8,831 nt of DNA from NCBI GenBank assembly GCA_036656615.1, contig JAVXHY010000035.1, forward strand, positions 1-8,831. Direction: 5' to 3'. The position numbers were made by a program, and so were the translations under genes. Of the stretch, positions 1 to 7,450 are shown in pieces. Each line of letters begins with the position of its first letter. Position 1 is the stretch's first letter. Below the pieces are notes generated by a model. That model saw nothing but the letters and a program-made list of their open reading frames with translations. It searched no databases and was not told the origin of the DNA. The DNA comes from CAUPWF01 sp036656615 (GTDB taxonomy: Bacteria > Bacillota > Clostridia > Lachnospirales > Lachnospiraceae).

Positions 1-58
1 ATAAAAGTTATTAATATAACAATTAATGTAGTAATAGTTCAGCCATAATACATGCTAA

Positions 59-1207
59 TTATAACTGTATCTCTTTCTCTTCTAGTTTCGCATAGACAAT
101 TCCTCTAAATAATATATAAATTACAGAAGTAAAAGGAATAAATAAAAGCATTCCTACGATACCCATTAAGCTTGCACCTACGCTTACTGCAACCAGTACC
201 CATATGGAAGGAAGTCCTATGGACCCACCCACTACATGAGGATAAATCAGATTTCCTTCTACCTGTTGAATAACTAAGAATAGCACTACAAAAATCAAAG
301 CCTGAGTTGGATTGACCATTAAAATCAAGAATGCTCCAACAGCACATCCAATAAAAGCTCCAAATATAGGAATCAACGCGGTAAATGCAATGAGAATTCC
401 TACTAGCATTGCATAAGGAAGTTTCAAGAGTCCCATAGCTATAAAAAATAAAGATCCCAATATAATTGCTTCTAAGCACTGTCCGGTTAAAAAGTTAGAA
501 AAGGTCTTATACGTCAAAGCACTAATATTTAACATAATTTCCACTTTTTCCTTTGTCAAATATGCATATAGAACCTTTTTGATTTGAAGCGTTAATTTTT
601 CTTTCTGTAATACAATATAACAAGCAAAGACAAACGAAATAAAAAAAGTTGTTACCCCATTAATAATACTTTTTGCTGCGGCAAACGAAACATCTAGAAC
701 ACTTCCTGCTCCCATTTTAAAGAAATTAACACTGGCATTTACTATTTTTTCCCAATTAAATTGTAAACTATTGATCCATTTTACAACATCTCTATTATTA
801 CGAAACAACTCTTCCATCCATTCTTGTACTTTTGGAACAAATCCTTGAATATCACCTGCCAGTCTCGCAAAAGTTGTCCCCAACTGTGGTACTACAATAA
901 AAACAACAATTCCCACTACACTAATCACTAACAACAGCGTAATAAGCAGACACATGGGTCTAGCTAATTTTTTTAGAATTTTCCCTCTTCCATTCTTTGG
1001 TGAAAATAAGGTTCTCTCCAAAAAATTCATTGGCACATTTAATACAAATGCAAATCCAGCTCCTAATACAAATGGAAAAATAATATTAAATACAAATCCC
1101 AATGCCTCAAGCACAATATCATATTTCCAAAGTCCTACTAATATGCATATGGTTAATATAATCAACCCTCTTAACTTTTTTAAATTTTCCTTGCTGAACT
1201 CCATCAT
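59..1207 (-). CDS. AI-2E family (YtvI/TqsA-like) membrane transporter
   Basis: This is a polytopic inner-membrane protein of the AI-2E transporter family (PF01594). Family members have been linked to export of the autoinducer AI-2 and, in other bacteria, to Na+/H+ exchange, so the substrate here is not known. The 382 residues match the usual family length (about 340-400). Hydrophobic segments lie near residues 13-27, 36-58, 85-107, 180-200, 246-264, 266-292, 299-316 and 333-367, with a long soluble stretch at about 108-178, as is typical. Family-conserved patches are TALIPIFGAFIG (276-287) and the QQVEGNLIYPHVVG region (314-327) followed by GLP and a Gly-rich final helix pair. The start is supported by GAGAGG six bases upstream of the first of two adjacent ATGs. 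The gene follows the ABC ATPase gene and its terminator. I could not find a convincing promoter of its own, so terminator read-through is possible. The family assignment is firm; the transported compound is not. Confidence 0.9.
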   Translation of the reverse strand: MMEFSKENLKKLRGLIILTICILVGLWKYDIVLEALGFVFNIIFPFVLGAGFAFVLNVPMNFLERTLFSPKNGRGKILKKLARPMCLLITLLLVISVVGIVVFIVVPQLGTTFARLAGDIQGFVPKVQEWMEELFRNNRDVVKWINSLQFNWEKIVNASVNFFKMGAGSVLDVSFAAAKSIINGVTTFFISFVFACYIVLQKEKLTLQIKKVLYAYLTKEKVEIMLNISALTYKTFSNFLTGQCLEAIILGSLFFIAMGLLKLPYAMLVGILIAFTALIPIFGAFIGCAVGAFLILMVNPTQALIFVVLFLVIQQVEGNLIYPHVVGGSIGLPSIWVLVAVSVGASLMGIVGMLLFIPFTSVIYILFRGIVYAKLEEKEIQL

Positions 1208-1238
1208 TTTCTACCTCTCTGATTTTTCTATTGTAACC

Positions 1239-1277
1239 AAAAGACTATGATAGCATTCTAACATACTATCATAGTCT
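1239..1277 (-). terminator. Intrinsic terminator after the ABC ATPase gene
   Basis: A perfect 12-bp inverted repeat pairs AGACTATGATAG (1242-1253) with its complement at 1266-1277, around a 12-base loop. Read on the minus strand the stem runs into a short TTTT tract. It sits 25 bases beyond the stop codon of the ABC ATPase gene and before the AI-2E gene. The stem is AT-rich and the T-tract short, so termination is probably partial. On the plus strand a T-rich stretch starts about 10 bases past the stem, but no plus-strand gene needs it. Confidence 0.65.
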
Positions 1278-1301
1278 CTTCATTAGTTTTTTTATTTTAT
1301 T

Positions 1302-2414
1302 CTAATTTGTAATAACCAGTTCTGTTTCCTTGTCAAAAACATGAATCTTCTCTGCATCAAATGCAAATTTCACTGTATCTCCTGTTCTCGCAGTGGTTCT
1401 TGGATCAACCCTTGCCGTCATACTTGCACCTTCATAATCAAAATACAAATATACTTCTGCCCCTAACATTTCATATACACGAATAGTAGCGTCTATTACT
1501 GTTTTGGGTGAGGATTCGATAAACATTTGCTCATCATGAACATCTTCTGGTCTAATACCTAGTGTCACTGTTTTTCCTGCATATCCACCCTCAATTAATT
1601 TTTTTGATTTGGCTGGTGGAAGTTCAATATCTGCAGGTCCGATTTTCAAGGTCACCGTTTCTCCACTCACCTGACATAGCGCATCTAAGAAATTCATTTG
1701 TGGCGAGCCAATAAATCCAGCAACAAATAAATTCTTTGGTGTATCATATAGCACTTGTGGTGTATCTACCTGCTGCACAATACCTGCATTCATAACAACG
1801 ATTCTCGTTCCCAGCGTCATTGCTTCTGTCTGGTCATGTGTAACATAGATAATGGTAGTTCCCAGTCTTTGATGCAGTTTGGAAATTTCAATTCTCATCT
1901 GTCCTCTTAACTTCGCATCCAGATTAGAGAGCGGTTCATCCATAAGAAATACCTTTGGATCACGAACAATAGCACGGCCCATGGCTACACGCTGTCTTTG
2001 TCCACCAGATAATGCTTTCGGTTTACGATCTAACAAAGACTCTAAATCAAGAATTCTTGCTGCTTCGCGAACCATTTTATCAATCTCCGCCTTTGGCATC
2101 TTTCTAAGCTTTAACCCAAATGCCATATTATCATATACCGTCATATGTGGATATAACGCATAGTTTTGAAATACCATTGCAATGTCCCTGTCTTTTGGTT
2201 CTACATCATTTACCATCTTATCAGCAATAAATAATTCCCCTGATGAAATTTCTTCTAAACCTGCTACCATACGTAGTGTAGTTGATTTTCCACAACCTGA
2301 TGGTCCTACAAATATAATAAACTCTTTGTCCTCAATTTCAAGATTAAAATCTTTAACCGCTTCGAATCCATTTGGATAAACTTTATTAATATGTTTGAGT
2401 GATAAACTTGCCAT
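1302..2414 (-). CDS. msmX: Sugar ABC transporter ATP-binding protein, MsmX/UgpC type
   Basis: This is the nucleotide-binding subunit of carbohydrate-uptake ABC importers (CUT1 class; MalK/UgpC/MsmX group). It hydrolyses ATP on the cytoplasmic face to drive import by partner permeases. At 370 residues it is full length. Visible motifs are Walker A GPSGCGKST (37-45), Q-loop Gln83, signature LSGGQ (135-139), Walker B VFLMDEP (155-161), D-loop SNLD (163-166) and H-loop His193. A C-terminal regulatory OB/TOBE region follows from about 235. The start is supported by AGGAGG at 2426-2431, with a rather long 11-base spacer. No permease or solute-binding protein gene is nearby. In B. subtilis MsmX is such an orphan ATPase that serves several sugar importers, and the same role is inferred here. 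The gene has its own likely promoter and terminator. A UgpC/MalK label would also be defensible. Confidence 0.93.
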   Translation of the reverse strand: MASLSLKHINKVYPNGFEAVKDFNLEIEDKEFIIFVGPSGCGKSTTLRMVAGLEEISSGELFIADKMVNDVEPKDRDIAMVFQNYALYPHMTVYDNMAFGLKLRKMPKAEIDKMVREAARILDLESLLDRKPKALSGGQRQRVAMGRAIVRDPKVFLMDEPLSNLDAKLRGQMRIEISKLHQRLGTTIIYVTHDQTEAMTLGTRIVVMNAGIVQQVDTPQVLYDTPKNLFVAGFIGSPQMNFLDALCQVSGETVTLKIGPADIELPPAKSKKLIEGGYAGKTVTLGIRPEDVHDEQMFIESSPKTVIDATIRVYEMLGAEVYLYFDYEGASMTARVDPRTTARTGDTVKFAFDAEKIHVFDKETELVITN

Positions 2415-2456
2415 TTTTAAATTTTCCTCCTAAGGTTTATGTTTTATTCTTTCTAA

Positions 2457-2485
2457 AGTATATAAAAAAAGTTCAACTTGGTCTA
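2457..2485 (-). promoter_or_regulatory. Candidate sigma-A promoter for the ABC ATPase gene
   Basis: Read on the minus strand, TAGACC (2480-2485, 4 of 6 matches to TTGACA) is followed by a 17-base spacer and TATACT (2457-2462, 5 of 6 matches to TATAAT). Transcription would start near 2450 and give a leader of about 36 bases that includes the AGGAGG ribosome site. The -35 element lies in the loop side of the preceding terminator hairpin. The -35 match is only moderate, so this is a prediction. Confidence 0.45.
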
Positions 2486-2499
2486 TCACCGAGTTGAAC
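2464..2499 (-). terminator. Strong intrinsic terminator after rsmI
   Basis: A 12-bp stem pairs 2471-2482 with 2488-2499 (GTTCAACTTGGT against ACCGAGTTGAAC, one G-U-type pair in RNA) around a 5-base loop. On the minus strand it is followed directly by seven T residues (2464-2470). It lies 40 bases past the rsmI stop and would end the transcript of the holB-ricT-methyltransferase-rsmI cluster. On the plus strand the stem is followed by AAAATTTTTT, so it could work in both directions. Confidence 0.88.
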
Positions 2500-2539
2500 A
2501 AAATTTTTTCTAATATATATACAAGTTGACGAAATATCC

Positions 2540-3379
2540 TTATATCAAAGCCTGATATACCTCTCTTTTCCCTATCCCTCTGTCTTTTGCCACTACTCTC
2601 ATAGCCTCTTTTTTATCAATTCCCTGCTGCATATAATGTTCCACATGGGCTTCGATACTCATTGTTTCCCATTTTTCTTGGTTTTCCTGTTGTATCTGTT
2701 CCCTGCTTTTTCCTTCCAACACCAATACACATTCCCCTTTTGGTGTTTTCTCTTCATAGTAAAGTATTGCCTCTTCTATGGTAGTAACAAACGCAATTTC
2801 AAATTTCTTGGTCAACTCTCGACACACAGTCATGCGACGATTCCCCAGTATTTCCAATAATTCTTTTAATGTTTTAATCAAACGGTGGGGTGCTTCATAC
2901 AAGACCATCGTCCTAGTCTCTCGTTCCAATTCTTTTAATACTGCTAGCTTTTCCTTTTTATCAGTTGGTAAAAAAGCTTCAAATGCAAATCTTCGTGTAG
3001 ATAATCCTGAAAGTGTTAATGCAGTAATACATGCCGCTGCTCCTGGAAGAGAGGTAACTTCAATTCCTGCCTCATAACACATGTTCACCAGTTCTTCCCC
3101 TGGGTCTGATATCCCTGGTGTCCCAGCATCCGTAATCAAGGCAATATTAATTCCTTCTTGTAGTTTTTCGACTAATTTTTTCCCTTTTTCTATTTTATTA
3201 AATTCATGATAACTGGTCATGGGAACCTTAATATCATAGTGGTTTAAAAGTTTAATACTATTTCTAGTATCTTCAGCTGCAATAAGATCTACTTCCTTTA
3301 ATGTACGCACTACACGAAACGTAATATCCTCAAGATTTCCAATTGGGGTAGCACATAAATATAATATTCCTGACATCAT
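2540..3379 (-). CDS. rsmI: 16S rRNA (cytidine(1402)-2'-O)-methyltransferase
   Basis: RsmI uses S-adenosylmethionine to 2'-O-methylate C1402 of 16S rRNA in the decoding centre, in the cytoplasm. The 279-residue protein is full length and has the tetrapyrrole-methylase fold. Visible family motifs are ATPIGNLEDIT (10-20), AEDTR (35-39), DAGTPGISDPG (84-94), LPGA (111-114) and YEAPHR (161-166). A C-terminal helical, HTH-like tail (about 240-279) is typical of RsmI. The start overlaps the stop of the upstream methyltransferase gene. There are two adjacent ATGs, at 3379 and 3376. GGAG lies 2 bases before the first and 5 before the second, so the second may be the one used. The equivalent B. subtilis gene (yabC) follows yabB in the same order. 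It is the last gene of the cluster, ahead of the terminator at 2464-2499. Confidence 0.96.
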   Translation of the reverse strand: MMSGILYLCATPIGNLEDITFRVVRTLKEVDLIAAEDTRNSIKLLNHYDIKVPMTSYHEFNKIEKGKKLVEKLQEGINIALITDAGTPGISDPGEELVNMCYEAGIEVTSLPGAAACITALTLSGLSTRRFAFEAFLPTDKKEKLAVLKELERETRTMVLYEAPHRLIKTLKELLEILGNRRMTVCRELTKKFEIAFVTTIEEAILYYEEKTPKGECVLVLEGKSREQIQQENQEKWETMSIEAHVEHYMQQGIDKKEAMRVVAKDRGIGKREVYQALI

Positions 3380-4104
3380 TTCTCCTTTTTCATACCCGAA
3401 CTATGATTCACATAAAGAATCAATGGAGGTTCTACCCTCATGCGTGGATTTCCACCTCGCATACCTTCTATAAGCACCATATTAGGCTCTTTGTCTACAT
3501 AGGGGTATACTAGCTGCATTCGTTTTGGTTCGAGCCCATATTTTGACATTTTCATTAATATTTCCGGCAGACGAAACGGTCTGTGTACCATGAAAAATCG
3601 CCCTCTAAATCCCAATATCTTGGCACTTTCCTTTAAGATATCATCCAAAGTACAAAGCACTTCATGTCTGGCAATTGTTTTCGTATTCTTGATATTTTGA
3701 AGTCCATGTTCTCCTATCATATATGGCGGATTGGTTGTAATGACATCAAAAGAGACAGGTCCAAACATACTGGCTGCCTCTTTTATATCTCCTGTTATGA
3801 TATCAATCTTATGTTCCAAGTTATTATGTAACACGCTGCGTCGTGCCATATCAGCACTCTCGGTTTGAATCTCTAACCCGGTAAAATGTCCAGCTTGTGT
3901 CTTTGCTTCAAGTAAAATAGGTAAAATACCCGTTCCGGTCCCCATATCTAGTACCTGATCCCCAATTTTAATATGGGGTGAAGCAAAATCAGAAAGGAGT
4001 ACTGCATCCATACCAAAACAAAACTTATCCGGATGCTGAATAATTTCATATCCTTTCAATTGTAAATCATCTAACCGTTCTCCTGGCTTTAGATTAGTTA
4101 CCAT
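3376..4104 (-). CDS. trmN6: tRNA1(Val) (adenine(37)-N6)-methyltransferase family protein (YabB/TrmN6-like)
   Basis: This is a class I SAM-dependent methyltransferase of the YabB/YfiC(TrmN6) group, expected to N6-methylate adenine 37 of tRNA1(Val). The 242 residues fit the family. The SAM-binding motif I is seen as LDMGTGTGILPILL (52-65), the acidic motif II as GLEIQ (76-80), and the N6-adenine catalytic motif as TTNPPYMI (123-130). An N-terminal DxxxLSDF-type stretch (33-40) is also typical. The start overlaps the end of ricT by 11 bases. An AAGGAG lies 12 bases upstream, inside ricT, which suggests translational coupling. The gene order ricT-methyltransferase-rsmI matches B. subtilis yaaT-(yabA)-yabB-yabC, except that yabA is absent, and this supports the assignment. 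The exact tRNA target is inferred from the family. Confidence 0.88.
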   Translation of the reverse strand: MVTNLKPGERLDDLQLKGYEIIQHPDKFCFGMDAVLLSDFASPHIKIGDQVLDMGTGTGILPILLEAKTQAGHFTGLEIQTESADMARRSVLHNNLEHKIDIITGDIKEAASMFGPVSFDVITTNPPYMIGEHGLQNIKNTKTIARHEVLCTLDDILKESAKILGFRGRFFMVHRPFRLPEILMKMSKYGLEPKRMQLVYPYVDKEPNMVLIEGMRGGNPRMRVEPPLILYVNHSSGMKKEK

Positions 4105-5005
4105 CTAGCTTTGACTCTCCTTCGCCCTTTTCTAATTTTGCAAGCTCCTTCAGTTCTTCTTTCGATAACTTCACATCGTTTTTCTTACGTCTTGGTTTGA
4201 ATTTTAATTCTTCTACTTTATATTCCCGAATCTCTTTTTCATCATTTTCCATAGTAACTATGACTTTCACCGTCTGACGTAGCACACTCATATTCTGCAC
4301 CTGTCCACGAAGTCCTTCAACAGTTGTAACTATATCTCCCGTTGATGGCAAACGACCATTTAATTCTTCATAAGTTTCTTCTTCATTCGTAAGACAACAC
4401 ATAAGTCTTCCACATACACCAGAAATCTTTGTAGGATTCAACGATAAATTCTGTTCTTTCGCCATCTTAATGGATACCGGCGCAAATTCCGATAAATACG
4501 TATGACAGCACAAAGGTCGTCCACAAATACCGATTCCGCCACGAATTTTCGTCTCATCTCTTACGCCAATCTGACGAAGTTCGATTCTAGTACGAAATAC
4601 AGCTGCCAAGTCTTTTACTAATTCACGAAAATCAATTCTGCCATCTGCAGTAAAATAAAATAATACTTTATTATTGTCAAAGGTATATTCCGCATCAATT
4701 AGTTTCATTTCCAACTCATGTTTGCGGATTTTCTCTAAACAAATGACGAATGCTTCTTTTTCTTTTTCTCTATTTTTTTCTTCTATTTTTTGATCTTCCT
4801 CTGTTGCAATTCGCATAACGGATTTTAAAGGCTGCATAATTTCTTCGTCTTTTACTTCTTTTGGTCCTGTCACAACATTGCCAAATTCAATTCCACGCGC
4901 CGTTTCCACAATCACCTGATTTCCCGTTTTGATATCCAAATTTCCCGGTGCAAAGAAATAAATCTTTCCTGCCGTGCGAAATCTTACACCAATTACTTTT
5001 GTCAT
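4094..5005 (-). CDS. ricT: RicT (YaaT) PSP1-domain protein of the Ric complex
   Basis: In B. subtilis, RicT joins RicA (YmcA) and RicF (YlbF) in an Fe-S complex that works with RNase Y in mRNA maturation and affects sporulation, competence and biofilm formation. The 303-residue protein shows the PSP1 C-terminal domain and the two diagnostic cysteine clusters: ICGRPLCCHTYL (160-171; Cys161, 166, 167) and VCGRLMCCLTNE (197-208; Cys198, 203, 204). These can serve as ligands for 4Fe-4S centres. A charged, probably helical linker runs from about 68 to 100, and the tail (about 270-303) is rich in Lys and Glu. AAGGAG nine bases upstream supports the start; this site is encoded in the last codons of holB. 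The stop of holB lies only 3 bases before this start. The partners ricA and ricF are not in the window, as is usual. Confidence 0.95.
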   Translation of the reverse strand: MTKVIGVRFRTAGKIYFFAPGNLDIKTGNQVIVETARGIEFGNVVTGPKEVKDEEIMQPLKSVMRIATEEDQKIEEKNREKEKEAFVICLEKIRKHELEMKLIDAEYTFDNNKVLFYFTADGRIDFRELVKDLAAVFRTRIELRQIGVRDETKIRGGIGICGRPLCCHTYLSEFAPVSIKMAKEQNLSLNPTKISGVCGRLMCCLTNEEETYEELNGRLPSTGDIVTTVEGLRGQVQNMSVLRQTVKVIVTMENDEKEIREYKVEELKFKPRRKKNDVKLSKEELKELAKLEKGEGESKLDGN

Positions 5006-5008
5006 GTT

Positions 5009-6010
5009 CTAATTCTCCTTTATTGTAAGCAATAATAATTCCATTACTAATTCAAAATTTACATTTGCATTCAAACGTGCTTTTGCCTTTTCTAAGCTTT
5101 CTATAATCGTTCCTATTCCCTCATAAGAACTCTTCATTGCCTGACGCTTAATATATTCAAGTTGATCACTAAAAACCACTCCATTTACATCCTTTGTTGC
5201 CTTATACAACAAGATATCTCTATACCAGATTGCAATAATATCTAAATAATCGTTAATCTCTAATTTGTATTTCATAATTCTTTTGATGGCATCTAGAATT
5301 TCACTGATTTCCATATCATTAATGTGCTTCAGCAATTGAACTGCCTCTTCTTTTATTTCATTAAAATAATCAGATGAAGAAAGCATAATAGCACGTCCCA
5401 TATTACCTTGAGCAAAGGCCACACAAATATCTGCCTTATAATCCGGAACCTTCAATTCTTCCATTAGATATTTTTTGATCAGCCTATCTTTGATATTTTT
5501 CAGCTTCAACATCACACATCTTGACCGTATAGTCGGCAGAAGACTTTCTGCATTTTCAGTTAACAGCAACACAACCACATATTCTGGTGGTTCCTCTATT
5601 GTTTTAAGAAGCGCATTCTGTGCCTGCACAGACATCATATCCGCACAAGGTACAATATATATCTTGTATGGGCTGCTATATGGTTTAATCATAATATCAT
5701 TATTAATTTGTTTTCTAATATCATCCACACTAATGGTATTCGGTTTTTCATGTGTTACCGAAATAATGTCCGGTTGATTATTATTCATTGCCTGTCTACA
5801 GGAATGGCATTCCTGACAAGGCTCTGCTCCACCTTTTTCACACTGCAAAGTCATAGCAAATAAATTTGCCAGCATTCTTTTTCCTGACCCTCGTTCCCCA
5901 TTTATAATATATGCATGAGATACCTTGTCCATCTGTACTGCAGTCTGGATATATTCAATGATATCCTTATGTCCCACTACCCCTTTAAAACTACTCATTT
6001 CATTACCCAT
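5009..6010 (-). CDS. holB: DNA polymerase III subunit delta prime
   Basis: The delta prime subunit is part of the clamp loader that opens the beta clamp during replication. The 333-residue product has the AAA+ fold, with a P-loop-like GERGSGKR (38-45), the four-Cys zinc module (Cys57, 65, 68, 71), ALLKTIEEPP (about 132-141) and the SRC motif in TIRSRC, which holds the arginine finger. The P-loop has Arg where Thr or Ser would bind Mg-ATP, in keeping with delta prime being a non-hydrolysing stator in many bacteria. The first ATG (6010) has only a weak AAAGAAAG directly in front of it. The ATG at 5998 gives MSSFKGVVGH, which starts like typical relatives, so the shorter start is quite possible. 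In B. subtilis holB directly precedes ricT, as here. Promoter and dyad signals lie just upstream. Confidence 0.94.
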   Translation of the reverse strand: MGNEMSSFKGVVGHKDIIEYIQTAVQMDKVSHAYIINGERGSGKRMLANLFAMTLQCEKGGAEPCQECHSCRQAMNNNQPDIISVTHEKPNTISVDDIRKQINNDIMIKPYSSPYKIYIVPCADMMSVQAQNALLKTIEEPPEYVVVLLLTENAESLLPTIRSRCVMLKLKNIKDRLIKKYLMEELKVPDYKADICVAFAQGNMGRAIMLSSSDYFNEIKEEAVQLLKHINDMEISEILDAIKRIMKYKLEINDYLDIIAIWYRDILLYKATKDVNGVVFSDQLEYIKRQAMKSSYEGIGTIIESLEKAKARLNANVNFELVMELLLLTIKEN

Positions 6011-6016
6011 CTTTCT

Positions 6017-6047
6017 TTTATGATATATCGATTAATTATATCATAAA
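6017..6047. promoter_or_regulatory. 11-bp inverted repeat over the holB promoter (possible operator)
   Basis: TTTATGATATA (6017-6027) and TATATCATAAA (6037-6047) form a perfect 11-bp inverted repeat with a 9-base spacer. The right arm contains the TG and part of the -10 box of the predicted holB promoter. No T-tract follows on either strand, so it does not look like a terminator. It could be a protein-binding dyad or an RNA hairpin near the 5' end of the holB message. The arms are almost entirely A and T, so chance cannot be excluded. Confidence 0.35.
6035..6043 (-). promoter_or_regulatory. Extended -10 promoter for holB operon
   Basis: On the minus strand the sequence reads TGATATAAT, a perfect extended -10 (TGnTATAAT). 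No good -35 lies 16-18 bases upstream, which extended -10 promoters tolerate. The start of transcription would be near 6028, some 18-30 bases before the two candidate holB starts. It would allow holB-ricT-methyltransferase-rsmI to be transcribed independently of the decarboxylase gene. Confidence 0.5.
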
Positions 6048-6088
6048 TAAACTTTAATAAACAGTACAATTTCTTATGTATATTACGA

Positions 6089-7450
6089 TTAACTCTCTTC
6101 TATTGTAAATCCTGCTTCTCCATATGCAGTCAATAGTCTTTGGACTTCCTCTGTCATCCGTTCCCCAGGAACAATAATCGGAATACCCGGTGGATATAGA
6201 TACTGATACCGAGACGAAATATTAGAATCTTGATTTTGTTCTTTTATATTTTCCATTTCTGTACTGGTATAAACCATCTCCGGTCTTGGAAGTTCTCCAA
6301 ACAAATATGGATCTTCACTCCTGTCCTCCAATGTACAATCAATTTCCTTAATTGCAGAAACAAAGCGATCAAAGCCTTCCTGCGTGTCTGCTATAGAAGT
6401 CATAGCCATAACATATGTTCCAGCCATCATTTCCAATTGTAACCGATATTCTGTCATCAATCTTTGATATAATTCTCTGCTTGTCAAATTGGTTCTATGG
6501 ACCGATATAACAAATTTCGATTTATCATAGTGAATCATTTCTATTAATTTCAAATGTTTTAACCCTTTTAAACTATTGCGAGCTTCTTCCACACGCTTCA
6601 CATATATTTCAAATAATTCTTTACCCCGATGTTCGAGTAAATTTAAACATGAATCCATACTGGCCATTAATATATAGGAAGGGCTGCTAGATTGAAAAAT
6701 GCTTAGATATTTTTCTATTTTTCTCTGATCAACTAAATTCCCATTGATATGTAAAAGTGCTGTTTGAGTTAAAGAAGGCAAGGTCTTATGTAAGCTATGA
6801 ATCACAATATCTGCTCCCCTTACATTTGAATTAGCTGGAAAATATTCATGGAAGCCAAAATGCGCTCCATGAGCTTCATCTACAATCAATGGAATATGAT
6901 ATTGATGTACCTCCCTGGCAATGGCATCAATATCCGATACCACACCGTCATAAGTAGGCGATACAATTACCACTGCCTGGACATCTGGATGTTGTGCTAA
7001 ATGCGAGCTTACATCCTGTGCCGTAACCTCTCCATTTAAAAGCGTTTTCCTATCAAATTTGGGATACAAATAAATCGGTGTTAACCCTTGTAGGTAGACT
7101 GCATTATATACTGATTTATGACAATTTCTGCAAATCAAGATTTGACCACCTGGCTTTGTACATGACATGATGGCAGTTAAATTTCCCGCTGTGCTCCCAT
7201 TCACTAAAAAATAAGTCTTTGTAGCACAATAAAGTCTTGCGCCTCGCTCTTGTGCTTGACGCAACACTCCATTAGCATGATGCAAATCATCAAACCCTTC
7301 AATTTCTGTAATATCCATGTTATAGGGAAGCATTGTTCCCAGTAATCTAGTATTTCTTTTATGTCCTGGCATATGGAATCCATAAAACCCAGATTCACCA
7401 TATTCCTTTAGCAGTTCCTCTAATGTTTGATTTTTTTCTTTATTATTCAT
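6089..7450 (-). CDS. PLP-dependent Orn/Lys/Arg decarboxylase family protein (YaaO-like)
   Basis: This is a fold-type I pyridoxal-phosphate enzyme of the Orn/Lys/Arg decarboxylase major-domain family. It probably decarboxylates a basic amino acid to a polyamine or polyamine precursor, but the substrate cannot be read from the sequence. Seen in order are N-terminal GFHMPGHKRN (24-33), cofactor phosphate-binding NGSTAGN (84-90), ring-stacking His111, DEAHGAHFGFH (191-201; Asp191 for the pyridine nitrogen), and HSLHKTLPSLTQT (218-230) with Schiff-base Lys222. A C-terminal domain includes YPPGIPIIVPGE (about 427-438). At 453 residues it resembles the short Bacillus SpeA/YaaO type and lacks the wing domain of large inducible enzymes. 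It starts inside the end of the SGNH gene (8-base overlap) with only a weak ribosome site, AAGAAAAG, so translational coupling is likely. B. subtilis yaaO sits just upstream of tmk-yaaQ-yaaR-holB, so the position is conserved, but those three genes are missing here. Confidence 0.9.
   Translation of the reverse strand: MNNKEKNQTLEELLKEYGESGFYGFHMPGHKRNTRLLGTMLPYNMDITEIEGFDDLHHANGVLRQAQERGARLYCATKTYFLVNGSTAGNLTAIMSCTKPGGQILICRNCHKSVYNAVYLQGLTPIYLYPKFDRKTLLNGEVTAQDVSSHLAQHPDVQAVVIVSPTYDGVVSDIDAIAREVHQYHIPLIVDEAHGAHFGFHEYFPANSNVRGADIVIHSLHKTLPSLTQTALLHINGNLVDQRKIEKYLSIFQSSSPSYILMASMDSCLNLLEHRGKELFEIYVKRVEEARNSLKGLKHLKLIEMIHYDKSKFVISVHRTNLTSRELYQRLMTEYRLQLEMMAGTYVMAMTSIADTQEGFDRFVSAIKEIDCTLEDRSEDPYLFGELPRPEMVYTSTEMENIKEQNQDSNISSRYQYLYPPGIPIIVPGERMTEEVQRLLTAYGEAGFTIEES

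Noticed and set aside
3..20. Possible terminator for the AI-2E gene: GTTAT-TAAT-ATAAC with TTTT on the minus strand.
   Set aside because: The stem is only 5 bp, almost all A-T, and too weak to call in such AT-rich DNA.
1230..1235. TACAAT on the minus strand as a -10 box for the AI-2E gene.
   Set aside because: No acceptable -35 is found 16-18 bases upstream and no TG extension is present.
954..1250. Plus-strand open frame of 98 codons opposite the start of the AI-2E gene; similar frames at 1879-2163, 2778-3077 and 5475-5777.
   Set aside because: They lie antisense to well-supported genes, lack ribosome sites and family motifs, and are explained by the coding bias of the real strand.
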